The translations under genes and the position numbers were made by a program. From Bacillota bacterium (GTDB lineage: Bacteria; Bacillota; UBA4882; UBA8346): a stretch of DNA of 64,000 bases. The notes beneath the pieces were generated by a model, which was given only the letters and a program-made list of their open reading frames with translations, made no database searches and was not told where the DNA came from. Below, piece by piece: positions 17,875-26,434 of this stretch. The stretch spans positions 62,001-126,000 of the forward strand of contig JAFABB010000001.1 in the NCBI GenBank assembly GCA_023426245.1, given 5' to 3'. Within the stretch, counting starts at the first letter, position 1. Each line of letters starts with the position of its first letter.

Positions 17875-18960
17875 TCATTGTTTCGGAATGGTTCCTTCAA
17901 TTCCTTGGACGAACCAGTCGAAAGACAACATCTCGTTATCGGTCATTTTTTGACCGGCTTTGATTTTGACGGCGCCGCTCTGGTCTTTGATGGGACCGGC
18001 AAATACGGCGTAATCATCCTTCATCAGAATCTGCTTTTTCTGTTCGACTAACTTTTTAACATCTGCGGACACAAAGGTACCGTATGGGGAAAGGCCGACA
18101 ATGCCATCCTTTAAACCGCCCCAATATTGACCTGATTTCCAGGTCTTGTTGATCACGGATTTGACAACTTTGACATAGTATGGGCCCCACTCGGCGACTT
18201 GTCCGGTGATAATGGATTTGGGAGCAAAAGCGCGCATGTCGCTGTCATTGCTGATGGCGAACAAACCCTTTTCTTCAGCGGCCTGCATGGCGGCGGGAGT
18301 ATCTTGATTCATGGTAATTAGACCGGCGCCGGCATTGATTAAACTCATCGCGGCGGCTTTTTCGGCAGCCGGATCATACCAGGTATTGGTCCAGACAACT
18401 TTCACTTTGATTTGCGGATTGATGGATTGGGCGCCCAAAGTGAAAGCATTGATGCAACGGACAACTTCAGGAATAGGATAGGCTCCTACATAACCAACCA
18501 GGTTGTTCTTAATATATTTTGCGGCGGCAACACCACCGAGGTAACGTCCTTCATAATCCCGGTCCATATAGGTTCCCACATTTTTAGCGGTTTTATAGCC
18601 GCTGCAGTGCATGAAGACTACATTGGGATAACGGGCGGCGACTTTGATCACCGGATCCATATATCCAAAGCTGGTAGCGAAGATTACCTTATTGCCCTTT
18701 TCGGCTAAATCGGCCAAAACGCGTTCAGCATCGGCGCCTTCGGGAACGGATTCCACATAAGTGGTTTCAACATTGGGGAGTTGTTTGGCCAAATATTTGC
18801 GGCCCAGATCATGAGCATAGGTCCAACCGGCATCACCGACAGGTCCTACATACATGAATGCAACTTTAAATTTGGAATCAGCGGCATAACCAGCGCTGAA
18901 TGCCATCACAACCATGGCGATACAGATAACCAACAACCCTAATTTCATTAGCTTTCTCAT
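17875..18960 (-). CDS. BMP-family (PnrA/NupN-like) substrate-binding protein
   Basis: A 361-residue secreted binding protein of the BMP/PnrA family, which binds purine nucleosides. An N-terminal signal peptide (MRKLMKLGLLVICIAMVVMA, cleavage near GYA-ADS) has no lipobox cysteine, unlike monoderm homologues; a free periplasmic form fits an outer-membrane organism. FMYVGPVGDAGWTYAHDLGR is the usual mature start (quoted as FMYVGPVGDAGW and TYAHDLGR). I start at ATG 18960, 13 bases after AGGAGG, not at the 16-codon-longer frame. It is the first gene of the importer operon, behind a consensus promoter. Confidence 0.9.
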   Translation of the reverse strand: MRKLMKLGLLVICIAMVVMAFSAGYAADSKFKVAFMYVGPVGDAGWTYAHDLGRKYLAKQLPNVETTYVESVPEGADAERVLADLAEKGNKVIFATSFGYMDPVIKVAARYPNVVFMHCSGYKTAKNVGTYMDRDYEGRYLGGVAAAKYIKNNLVGYVGAYPIPEVVRCINAFTLGAQSINPQIKVKVVWTNTWYDPAAEKAAAMSLINAGAGLITMNQDTPAAMQAAEEKGLFAISNDSDMRAFAPKSIITGQVAEWGPYYVKVVKSVINKTWKSGQYWGGLKDGIVGLSPYGTFVSADVKKLVEQKKQILMKDDYAVFAGPIKDQSGAVKIKAGQKMTDNEMLSFDWFVQGIEGTIPKQ

Positions 18961-19110
18961 TGCTTTAAAAAAACCTCCTTTTAATAAATACTGCCAAAAA
19001 CGAACCAAAAACTACCAACCGGCCCCCCATCAAAGTATATTTTTGATTATTCCTCTTTTAACGTGGATACACCTTTTTTTACAATTTTTTTGATCATCCG
19101 ATCTAATTTC

Positions 19111-19140
19111 ATTATATATGGAATGCCAAGTGCCTGTCAA
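19111..19140 (-). promoter_or_regulatory. Consensus SigA promoter of the purine importer operon
   Basis: TTGACA (19140-19135), an 18-bp spacer and TATAAT (19116-19111) on the minus strand give both hexamers in consensus form. The leader to the binding-protein ATG is about 145 bases and shows no purine riboswitch motif. A GATC-ATCC-GATC imperfect symmetry just downstream (19093-19103) could be an operator. Confidence 0.75.
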
Positions 19141-19440
19141 CTATGAGGCAATGAAGTAACAGAAATATTACACATTAGAGCAGGGCGTTTTTCAAAGTTT
19201 TTTCAATAATCCTTATTCATTATTGACGATATCCGATTTCACTTTCGTAACTTCAGGCCGGGGCGGGTTTTGATTCGGCAGTCAACTAATGACACAGAAC
19301 TAACATACGATAACCCCAATCATCCCGTTACCTTTAATTCTGATTAACCACCCCCATCCCTCCGGGTAATCGATGGGAATATACCGGACCCTTCATCAAA
19401 GCCGGGAGTCAACCCAAAAGGAAATGAACACCAAGGCAGA

Positions 19441-19500
19441 AAGGAAAGATTATCTATCACGAAATACACGAAACGGCACCAAAAGAGGAAGGACGGTCAA
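19441..19500. repeat. Dispersed CACGAAATAC repeat, copy A
   Basis: This 60-base unit, beginning AAGGAAAGATTATC and ending GGAAGGACGGTCAA, recurs at 19987-20044 with about seven differences including a 2-base gap. A more divergent copy is at 29321-29380. All are intergenic. Confidence 0.7.
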
Positions 19501-19707
19501 TGGTTGAATATTATTTTTCCGTACCTTTCGTGGTTAAAGAAGAAATAGCGTTCGAAGCGCGGCCCTCATTCATGAAGCATGGAAGTTCCGCTTTTTGGGG
19601 AGCAGGTGAGTTTGAAAAAGCCCAAGAGGTGGGTGATAGCCCTTAAAACGGAGCAACTGATGAGTAACGGATGCTCCAGAGCCATCGGAAATGAGAAAAA
19701 GACCCGG

Positions 19708-19818
19708 GCGATGGTTGCCGGGGGCTCGGCGACGACTGCTCAGTCCTGCGCGATGACCGCCGGGGGCTCGGCGATAACTGCCCAGTCCTGCGCGATGACT
19801 GCCGGGGACTCGGCGTGA
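19708..19818. repeat. 42-bp tandem repeat, about 2.6 copies
   Basis: Units beginning GCGATG start at 19708, 19750 and 19792 (period 42 bp, so in frame), sharing GCCGGGG and CTCGGCG. Read on the plus strand they give a 14-residue repeat like AMTAGGSAITAQSC, in a 79-codon frame with no ribosome binding site. The repeat is GC-rich compared with its surroundings. Confidence 0.7.
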
Positions 19819-19986
19819 GAGAAAATATTCCGGGAAACAAAATTCCTGGAATATTGATTCCTAGAATCGAAGCTCGTTCCGGGGCCCGTGCTCTCGCCTC
19901 CGATTCAAAGCAGCAACCCGGCCCTCTACCATTGGAGCGTGGAAGCAATATATTGTACTTCTTATGGAATTACCTTTTTTGACAGC

Positions 19987-20044
19987 AAGGAAAGATTATC
20001 AACCACGAAATACGAAACGACACGAAAAGAGGAAGGACGGTCAA
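19987..20044. repeat. Dispersed CACGAAATAC repeat, copy B
   Basis: Direct repeat of 19441-19500, same orientation, about 545 bases away. The two copies flank the 42-bp tandem repeat and the AATATTCC hairpin. Confidence 0.7.
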
Positions 20045-20227
20045 GTGTCGTCTTTATCATCATTTTTCTTTTTTCCATTGACGATGGATGCTTTTGTCAG
20101 GTTGCTAAGTGGGCCCGGCGGGGATTTTTCAGTATCGGGAAGGTATGAATGGGGTATTTCCCCATTCATATGGTATTCAATATCGTTCCGTAAGGAGGAT
20201 TTAAAAGAGGATGAAGTCTGACTGAAT

Positions 20228-20248
20228 AAAAAAAACCCCATTCGGGGT
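20228..20248 (-). terminator. Intrinsic terminator of the sugar ABC operon
   Basis: ACCCC (20235-20239) and GGGGT (20244-20248) form a short GC stem; on the minus strand it is followed by a run of seven T (20234-20228). It lies 115 bases after the last permease gene. Confidence 0.75.
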
Positions 20249-20362
20249 CAACCTTGTTGTCTGGAATTCACTTCATGAATCAAACCTATACATTGAAAAT
20301 ATATCGCAGTTAAAATATAAGGCATATTGGAAAAGCAAAGTTATTGAGCGATCGAATGCCGC

Positions 20363-21199
20363 TTACCCCTTAACAGCCCCGCCGGTTAAGCCATAAATCA
20401 ACTGTTTCTGCATAAAGAAGAAAATGATAAGGACTGGAAGAGATGCAATAACTGCTCCCGACATGATGCAAGACCAATCCGTCATAAACTCGCCCAGCAG
20501 CGAACCCAATGCAACCGGTATCGTCTTTGAAGCTTCGGAACTGGTTAATGTCAATCCAAACATATATTCATTCCAGGCATTTAAAAATGCATAAATACCG
20601 ATTGCGACAAAACCGGGTTTTGACAATGGCAAAACAATCCTCCAAAATATGGCATAATAGGAACAGCCGTCAATGATTGCCGCCTCATCCAGTTCCCGGG
20701 GAATCGTATCGAAATATGCCTTTAACATCCAGGTTACAAAGGGCAAAGTGAATGTCAAATAGGCTAAGATCAATGCTACTATTGAGTTGAATAAATGAAT
20801 TTTAATCATGATCTGAAAATAGGGGATAACCAACAACGGACCGGGAAAGCTCAAACATATCAAAATAAATGCATTTACAGAAGACTTTCCTTTGAACCAA
20901 AAACGCGATAATCCATAAGCAGTCCAACCACCAATTACCGAAGAAAAAGCTACCGATAAACAAGCAACGACTAAGCTGTTGGTAATATAAATATCAAAAT
21001 TCCGGGGGCCGAACAATCTTTGGTAAGCACCCCAAGTCCAGTGAAATGGGAAAAGTTTAGGGGGCACACTCATCGCTTCCTCTAAAGGTTTAAACGAAGT
21101 TAAGATAATGGATATAAAAGGAAACAAAATGGCGATTAACAAAATTGCACTAATAATCGTCCGGAAAGTAATTACGATAGATTCATTTTTATGTTGCAA
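20363..21199 (-). CDS. Sugar ABC transporter permease (MalG/AraQ-like)
   Basis: A 278-residue inner-membrane permease of the CUT1 type. The EAA loop for ATPase contact is in ELDEAAIIDGCSYYAIFWRI followed by VLPLSKPGF. The TTG start at 21199 has GGGGAGG 8 bases upstream. It follows the MalF-like permease by 46 bases. No ATPase gene is present in the module, so a shared MsmK/UgpC-type ATPase encoded elsewhere is expected. Confidence 0.9.
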   Translation of the reverse strand: MQHKNESIVITFRTIISAILLIAILFPFISIILTSFKPLEEAMSVPPKLFPFHWTWGAYQRLFGPRNFDIYITNSLVVACLSVAFSSVIGGWTAYGLSRFWFKGKSSVNAFILICLSFPGPLLVIPYFQIMIKIHLFNSIVALILAYLTFTLPFVTWMLKAYFDTIPRELDEAAIIDGCSYYAIFWRIVLPLSKPGFVAIGIYAFLNAWNEYMFGLTLTSSEASKTIPVALGSLLGEFMTDWSCIMSGAVIASLPVLIIFFFMQKQLIYGLTGGAVKG

Positions 21200-21245
21200 T
21201 TTTACTGCCTCCCCTTCTTTTTGAGGTTCCCGTTTTTCTTTATTA

Positions 21246-22130
21246 TCAATTCAGGCCGCCGTCTTTTCGCAATGAACGCCATACATAAAAGCCACCTGGA
21301 ATCAGCATAATCAATAATAGGAATATTCCTAAAGCGGAAGCCAAAGAGTAATCGTTATAATTAAACGCATTTTTATAAATCAAAGTAGGTAATACTTCAC
21401 TATAGTGACTAGGCCCACCCATGGTCATCGTTTGGACCATCGTAAAATTGTTAAATTGCCAGATAAGGTCGGTCAATATCATAACTACCGATACTTCTTT
21501 CAATTGGGGCAATGTTATATACCAAAAAGTTTTAAACCAATTTGCGCCATCAACTTCGGCAGATTCATACAACGATTGCGGAATTGTTTGCAACCCGGCC
21601 AAAAGTGTAGCCACATATAACGGATATCCTCTCCAAATATTGGCCACAATCACCATAATAAGAGCAGTGCTGGGACTTGCGAGCCAAGGAACATAGTCTT
21701 TTACGAAACCCAAATACTGTAAAACACTATTGATAATTCCGAATTGGCCGTGAAGCATCCAACGCCAAATTATTCCGGGTACCACCGCCGGAAACATCCA
21801 TGGTATTAAAAAAGCAACTCGAAAAAAACTTTTGGCAAAAATCTTGTCATTCGTCAATAATGCAATGATTAAACCGAGGATATAATGGCCAATCACGGAC
21901 AATATTGCAAAGACGCAAGTATTTACAAGTGTTTGCCATACTAAGGGGTCTTTAAAAATCTTAAAATAATTATCGAATCGGTATCCGGCAACAGTCTGAA
22001 GACTATTCTGAATCGCCAGCAAAGTAGGATATACAATTAAACCGGCCAAAATAAGCACTGCGGGAAAAATAAATACATATGGGGCTATCTCAGGCGACGA
22101 CAAAGAAAAACCTGTTTTATTTTTAGTCAA
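21246..22130 (-). CDS. Sugar ABC transporter permease (MalF/LacF-like)
   Basis: A permease of about 294 residues with six predicted membrane helices beginning IAPYVFIFPAVLILAGLIV and an EAA loop in SLYESAEVDGANWFKTFWYI. I start at the TTG at 22130 (reading MTKNKTGFSLSSPE), with GAGGTGG 6 bases upstream. An upstream open extension to 22268 reads through a palindromic MITE-like insert and is unlikely to be translated. It pairs with the MalG-like permease downstream. Confidence 0.85.
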   Translation of the reverse strand: MTKNKTGFSLSSPEIAPYVFIFPAVLILAGLIVYPTLLAIQNSLQTVAGYRFDNYFKIFKDPLVWQTLVNTCVFAILSVIGHYILGLIIALLTNDKIFAKSFFRVAFLIPWMFPAVVPGIIWRWMLHGQFGIINSVLQYLGFVKDYVPWLASPSTALIMVIVANIWRGYPLYVATLLAGLQTIPQSLYESAEVDGANWFKTFWYITLPQLKEVSVVMILTDLIWQFNNFTMVQTMTMGGPSHYSEVLPTLIYKNAFNYNDYSLASALGIFLLLIMLIPGGFYVWRSLRKDGGLN

Positions 22131-22153
22131 GAATTGCCACCTCTTTGTTATCT

Positions 22154-22260
22154 GAGGCTGTCCAAAAAGTACTTTAAAATCAGTAAGAAATACAATATTC
22201 GGTTTTTTTGAATATATCGTATTTCTTATCAGGCATGAATTTCCTATGAGGACAGCCCCG
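22154..22260. mobile_element. MITE-like palindromic insert inside the ABC operon
   Basis: Between the binding-protein and permease genes lies a roughly 107-bp imperfect palindrome. GGCTGTCC (22156-22163) and GGACAGCC (22250-22257) are terminal inverted repeats, and an inner pair TAAGAAATAC...GTATTTCTTA flanks a T-rich loop. The end sequence GAGGCTGTCCAAAAAGT resembles termini of IS1182/ISL3-like elements. There is no coding capacity, as in a MITE. No clear target duplication was identified. Confidence 0.55.
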
Positions 22261-22272
22261 AGAACCAAAATA

Positions 22273-23586
22273 TTAATTTGTAGGATATATTAAGTTACCC
22301 TTATCTCCCAAAATCTCTTTCATTGCCTTTGCCCCTTGATTAACAGCTTCTTTTGGGGAAACAGTCCCGATCAGCATTCTTTCCCAAGCAGGACCCCATG
22401 CTTGATCCTTACATTTCAACCATTCTGGAAGCAATAATTCTTGGGCCGAAAAATAGGCATATTTTTGTTGTTCGGCGAAAACTTTCATAGCCGGATTGGA
22501 TTTTACTTTCGGATTATTTTCAGCAGTTCTGGTTAATATGCCATACCCTTCTCCAGCCATTTCCGCACCGATATTAACTGTTAAATATTTTAGAAAAGTG
22601 TACGCCTGCTTTGGATATTTAGTATTTTTATTAATCACCGTAACCAGTGGCGCCGTCCTTAGTCTAGGTGGATTTCCGTTCGGTGTCGGATGCATGGCGA
22701 TTCGAAACTCACAATTTGGATTGGCCGCTTTAATCGTAGCAATTCCCCACGGACCTGTGGTTAACATAGCAACCTTGCCCTGCGCAAAGAGACTAATCAA
22801 ATCAGGATAAGTTAATTCGACGGTATTGGGTGGTACTACCTTATTATCCACAAGGCTCTTTAAATATTCCCATGCTTTAAGCGAATCCGGACTATTGACC
22901 AAAATATCCCAACTGTTGTTCTTTTTGCGATTGAGCCGTAGAATGTCGCCATTAGAGCCGGCGTTACTCATATAATGCATAATTCGCAAGGCATGTACCG
23001 TCTTCCCGTATATACCCATGCCATATTGCCCTTTTTCCGGCTTCGTCAATTTTTTAGCATCATTAAGTAACTGTTCCCAAGTCTTGGGTGGTTCATTGGG
23101 ATTTAAGCCAGCCTCTTGAAACAGCTTTAGATTATAAAATAAGGCGTCCGTACCGCCATAAAGGGGTAGTCCATATACTTTTCCATTTAAACCGGTCGCT
23201 GCTTCCAGACTGAAAAACTCTCTATCCAACTTATCTTTTTTGACAAGCGCCGCAATATCCAACAAGTTACCATTGGAAGCAAACGGTTCAATCCCTACTC
23301 CTTGCAATCCCACGACATCCGGTAACATTCCCGCCGCAGCATAAGTAAAGATCTTTTGTTGTATTTGATCATTGGGAACCGCTTCCACTTCAACATGAAT
23401 GTTCGGATACTTATGTTCAAAATCTTTAATCCCTTTTAGAATAACCGTTCGCGCAGGTTCTTCCAATACACTGTGTGTAAGATACCGGATAGTTACTTTA
23501 TCAATTGCAAGAGAATTCACCGTACTCAAAAGCAATAAAGCAATCATACCACTACTGATTAAGGCAAACAGTTTCTTTAGACTCAT
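22273..23586 (-). CDS. Sugar ABC transporter substrate-binding protein
   Basis: A 437-residue family 1 extracellular solute-binding protein. The signal peptide MSLKKLFALISSGMIALLLL ends near NSLA and has no lipobox, as in the BMP protein above. The mature part has the family pattern (KVTIRYLTHSVLEEPAR, FAQGKVAMLTTGPWG). I start at ATG 23586 with GGGAGG 9 bases upstream; 11 extra upstream codons were dropped. Adjacent ManD-type enolase and GntR genes suggest uptake of a uronate or oligouronide. Confidence 0.9.
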   Translation of the reverse strand: MSLKKLFALISSGMIALLLLSTVNSLAIDKVTIRYLTHSVLEEPARTVILKGIKDFEHKYPNIHVEVEAVPNDQIQQKIFTYAAAGMLPDVVGLQGVGIEPFASNGNLLDIAALVKKDKLDREFFSLEAATGLNGKVYGLPLYGGTDALFYNLKLFQEAGLNPNEPPKTWEQLLNDAKKLTKPEKGQYGMGIYGKTVHALRIMHYMSNAGSNGDILRLNRKKNNSWDILVNSPDSLKAWEYLKSLVDNKVVPPNTVELTYPDLISLFAQGKVAMLTTGPWGIATIKAANPNCEFRIAMHPTPNGNPPRLRTAPLVTVINKNTKYPKQAYTFLKYLTVNIGAEMAGEGYGILTRTAENNPKVKSNPAMKVFAEQQKYAYFSAQELLLPEWLKCKDQAWGPAWERMLIGTVSPKEAVNQGAKAMKEILGDKGNLIYPTN

Positions 23587-23763
23587 TATAATTCCTCCCT
23601 TTTTTTTGCATTTAACCAACCCGCTTTAAGCCGTTTTCTGTTTGTCCATGAACCATCTCCTTTTATGATGCAATATTATCTTTCTCTTAACGGCTGCAAT
23701 AAAGCCGGCAATAGCTGGCTGCATTCATTATCATGGAGAGTCTGACAATGAAAAAGTGATAAC

Positions 23764-24951
23764 TTACCAATCTTGAACCGTGCCGTCCTTACGCCGGGAT
23801 ACCGGTAGGTAACTTCGTTTATAAGGATAACGCGCGGCTGCCGTTTCATCAATTTCACAACCAATTCCAGGCTTGTCGGGAACAGTTAAGTACCCGTCTT
23901 TGAAAATCGGCACTGCGGAAAAGACATCTTTAACTTGCGGTTCAAATTGGCATTGCTCTTGAATACCGAAGTTGGTAACCGCCAAATCCAGATGCACATT
24001 AGCCAAATGACTGATAGGCGATATATCGGACGGTCCATGCCACGCAGTTTTAATATGATAAATCTCGGCCCAATTGGCAATCTTTCTGGCTTCGGTAACT
24101 CCTCCAATATGGCTAATATCACAACGAATGTAGTCGATGAGTTGTTTTTCAAAAAGTGTTGTACAATCCCATTTTGTATTAAATAGCTCACCCATGGCAA
24201 TAGGAATTGCTGCGCCTTGCCGAATGACACTAAAACTTTCTTTATGTTCAGGCCGCAAAGGATCTTCTAAAAAGAATAACTGATATGGCTCTAAATCTTT
24301 AGCCAAAATTTTGGCCTCTACCGGGGTCAAACGTTCATGAACATCATGAAGTAGTTCCAATTCAAATCCCACTTCCGCGCGTAAATACTCCAGCAATCGC
24401 GGAATTGTCTGTAGGTAAGGACGGGGTTCCCATTCCTCAACAAACGGCAGATCGCCCGGATCATTTTCAATTCCATATGTCCCTACACATCCCGGAATGC
24501 CCACTTGAACTCTGAGGGCTTTATACCCCCGTTCCATATATTGAACAACATTGGCAGCAACTTCCTTAAAATCCCGGCCGGAAACATGGGTATAACATAA
24601 AACCTTATTCCGGCTTTTCCCGCCAAGAAGAGAATATAACGGTAGATTACTCTTTTTACCCTTAATGTCCCATAGCGCCATGTCAATTCCAGCTAAAGCG
24701 GTCATTAAGACTGGGCCTCCCCGCCAATATGTTCCGCGAAAGATATATTGCCAAGTGTCCTCAATCCGATCCGGGTCGGTATCCTGCAAAAGTGGAGCAA
24801 TATGTTTATCCAATATTTCGGCTACAGCCAGTTCTCTTCCATTGAGCGTCGCATCGCCGAACCCACTGATTCCTTCATCCGTTTCAATCTTGACGAGGAC
24901 ATAATTTCTTCCCGGACAAGTCACGATCGCTTTAACATTAGTTATTTTCAA
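23764..24951 (-). CDS. Mannonate dehydratase-like enolase superfamily protein (ManD/RspA)
   Basis: A 395-residue member of the mandelate racemase/muconate lactonizing branch of the enolase superfamily, resembling ManD and RspA. It shows the N-terminal capping domain, the segment RGTYWRGGPVLMTALAGIDM typical of ManD, metal ligands in LLHDVHERLTP, FLEDPLRPEH and AMGELFNT, and HGPSDISPI near the C-terminus. The TTG start has AAAGGAG 8 bases upstream. ManD enzymes dehydrate D-mannonate to 2-keto-3-deoxygluconate, but many homologues have low activity, so substrate remains open. It sits between a GntR regulator and the ABC importer genes. Confidence 0.85.
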   Translation of the reverse strand: MKITNVKAIVTCPGRNYVLVKIETDEGISGFGDATLNGRELAVAEILDKHIAPLLQDTDPDRIEDTWQYIFRGTYWRGGPVLMTALAGIDMALWDIKGKKSNLPLYSLLGGKSRNKVLCYTHVSGRDFKEVAANVVQYMERGYKALRVQVGIPGCVGTYGIENDPGDLPFVEEWEPRPYLQTIPRLLEYLRAEVGFELELLHDVHERLTPVEAKILAKDLEPYQLFFLEDPLRPEHKESFSVIRQGAAIPIAMGELFNTKWDCTTLFEKQLIDYIRCDISHIGGVTEARKIANWAEIYHIKTAWHGPSDISPISHLANVHLDLAVTNFGIQEQCQFEPQVKDVFSAVPIFKDGYLTVPDKPGIGCEIDETAAARYPYKRSYLPVSRRKDGTVQDW

Positions 24952-25056
24952 ATTCTTTTCTCCTTTTTATGCGATTTGGCATTTCATAAACTTGATTTTG
25001 CCCGTAAAGTAATGATTCACCTTCTTTCGCCAATGATAATGGAATTCGAATCCGTA

Positions 25057-25080
25057 AACTTGTTGGTTGTTCTACAAGTT
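25057..25080. promoter_or_regulatory. Candidate GntR operator upstream of the ManD-like gene
   Basis: AACTTGT (25057-25063) and ACAAGTT (25074-25080) are perfect 7-bp arms. Inside, the minus strand carries TTGTAGAAC (25077-25069), nearly the TTGTAGAAT found twice before the GntR gene. Its position, 106 bases before the ManD start, suits autogenous control of the module. Confidence 0.5.
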
Positions 25081-25094
25081 ACAATAAAAAATTA

Positions 25095-25799
25095 CTACTC
25101 TTCCTTTTTAGAGAGATGACTGTTAAATTCTAATTTTACTTGCGCGATATCATTTTTAGAAAGCGTCCTAGCCAATTCATCATCCCTATTTTTGATTGCC
25201 TTTAATAAATTGCAATGTCCATCAATGCTCCGTGTTATATCGCCTACGCGATTCATTTCCTCCAAATGCCGGTACAAAAATTCTTTTAATCGCAACATCG
25301 CCTTATAAAAGACTCTATTTTGAGAAGCTTTAACGATGCTTAAATGAAATTGATAATCAGCAATTGAATATTTTTTATAATCGTCCAAACTAGCAACCAT
25401 ATTATCGAAGGCTTTTTGGATCTGATTCAAATTTTCTTCCGTAGCCAATTTCGCAGCCAAACTAGCACTTTCATTCTCAATAATACCCCGGAAATCAATG
25501 ATATCAAGCATTTCTTCTTTATCTAATGAAATCAAAGGGATAAAACTATCAATATAACTATCGGTAAAGGATTTAAAAATAAAGGTACCCTTACCTTGTT
25601 GGGTAGTTACGGCCCCAATTGTCTTCAATTTTTGAATGGCACCGCGAACTGTGTTGCGGCTTACATTAAACATCTTACAAAGTTCGTTTTCGGATGGAAT
25701 TTTATCCCCGGCATTCCATTCCCCGCTGATAATTTGATCTTTCATCAATTCGAAGACTTTTTCAACCCGATCAATTCTTTCAATGGAAACGCTATTCAT
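25095..25799 (-). CDS. GntR-family (FadR subgroup) transcriptional regulator
   Basis: A 234-residue regulator with an N-terminal winged helix (GDKIPSENELCKMFNVSRNTVR) split here as GDKIPSENELCKMF and NVSRNTVRGAI, and a helical FCD ligand domain with metal-binding-type residues (DFRGIIENESAS, DYQFHLSIVKAS). The ATG follows AGAGGT. FCD regulators commonly respond to sugar acids, which fits the adjacent ManD-like enzyme and importer. Confidence 0.9.
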   Translation of the reverse strand: MNSVSIERIDRVEKVFELMKDQIISGEWNAGDKIPSENELCKMFNVSRNTVRGAIQKLKTIGAVTTQQGKGTFIFKSFTDSYIDSFIPLISLDKEEMLDIIDFRGIIENESASLAAKLATEENLNQIQKAFDNMVASLDDYKKYSIADYQFHLSIVKASQNRVFYKAMLRLKEFLYRHLEEMNRVGDITRSIDGHCNLLKAIKNRDDELARTLSKNDIAQVKLEFNSHLSKKEE

Positions 25800-25810
25800 G
25801 AATACCTCTA

Positions 25811-25874
25811 TTGTAGAATCAAATTTCTACGGTAATTCAAATAAAATTACCGTGAAAAAATCAACTTGTAGAAT
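25811..25874. promoter_or_regulatory. Candidate operator cluster upstream of the GntR gene
   Basis: TTGTAGAAT occurs at 25811-25819 and 25866-25874. The first also forms GTAGAA/TTCTAC (25813-25830), and a perfect 9-bp inverted repeat ACGGTAATT/AATTACCGT spans 25829-25853. The shared TTGTAGAA core with the ManD upstream site points to a common regulator. Confidence 0.5.
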
Positions 25875-26434
25875 GTTTAACATCTAAATGAATTTTACCA
25901 CATTCTGGCCAATAAAACAAGTATCGATAGGAACTTCCTTAATTTTGAATCCACTTTTAATCGATATTAGGTGTTACCTCATCCCGACCTCAAACGGCAT
26001 CCTTGATGCCGGGTATGGGCCGATAGTATCAAACCGAACAAGCTGATGAACAGCTATCGAGCTATCAACGAATGCTGTTGGATGAGACGGTTCAGGAGTT
26101 CAGGCTACGGTTGGCCTATTCACCAACCTCCGGCTGCTGCGCGCTTAAAAGCGCAACCCCCCTCAATGAAAGCCGCCATCTGGGACAGGGGAGGAGTGCC
26201 ATAAACCGTTACCTTATGATAGGTTATCTCTATATCAAAACTTTTTTAATACCATCCCAAATTCAATCTTACCACTATTTCCGTTAAAAATTACCCCTTG
26301 CCCAAGATTGTAACGTCAGAATGAAACCGCGCTTAAACAAAGCTTGCAGGGAACACGGGGTTAGGGCAAGAAGCCTACTCGCCATCCTATTTTTCGAATA
26401 CCCAGTCATCCTGCCAATTCAGGGGTAACTGTTC
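25875..26434. other. 560-base gap with no recognised gene
   Basis: I see small hairpins only: GGCATC/GATGCC at 25996-26010 and CTTGCCC/GGGCAAG at 26297-26370. A 71-codon plus-strand frame at 26072-26287 has no ribosome binding site and no recognisable motif. The stretch adjoins decayed genes and may be remnants of a lost element. Confidence 0.5.

Larger units (their letters stand above)
19141..20227. other. Repeat-rich stretch without a convincing gene
   Basis: About 1.1 kb separates the importer promoter from the sugar ABC operon terminator. Short open frames exist on both strands but they are of low complexity, lack ribosome binding sites and match nothing I recognise. The stretch contains two 60-base direct repeats, a 42-bp tandem repeat and a hairpin at 19825-19856 (AATATTCC and GGAATATT arms). 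It looks like accumulated repeat and mobile debris. Confidence 0.6.

Noticed and set aside
19708..19818. Possible short CRISPR array
   Set aside because: Units are contiguous 42-bp tandem copies with no unique spacers and no cas genes nearby.
19579..19948. Open frames on both strands as small genes
   Set aside because: They consist of the tandem repeat translated in opposite frames, are of low complexity and lack ribosome binding sites.
21246..22268. 46-residue N-terminal extension of the MalF-like permease
   Set aside because: It is encoded by the palindromic insert; a TTG with a good ribosome binding site at 22130 gives the normal family start.
26072..26287. 71-codon plus-strand frame as a gene or transposase remnant
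   Set aside because: No ribosome binding site, no recognised motif and no inverted repeats typical of a known element.
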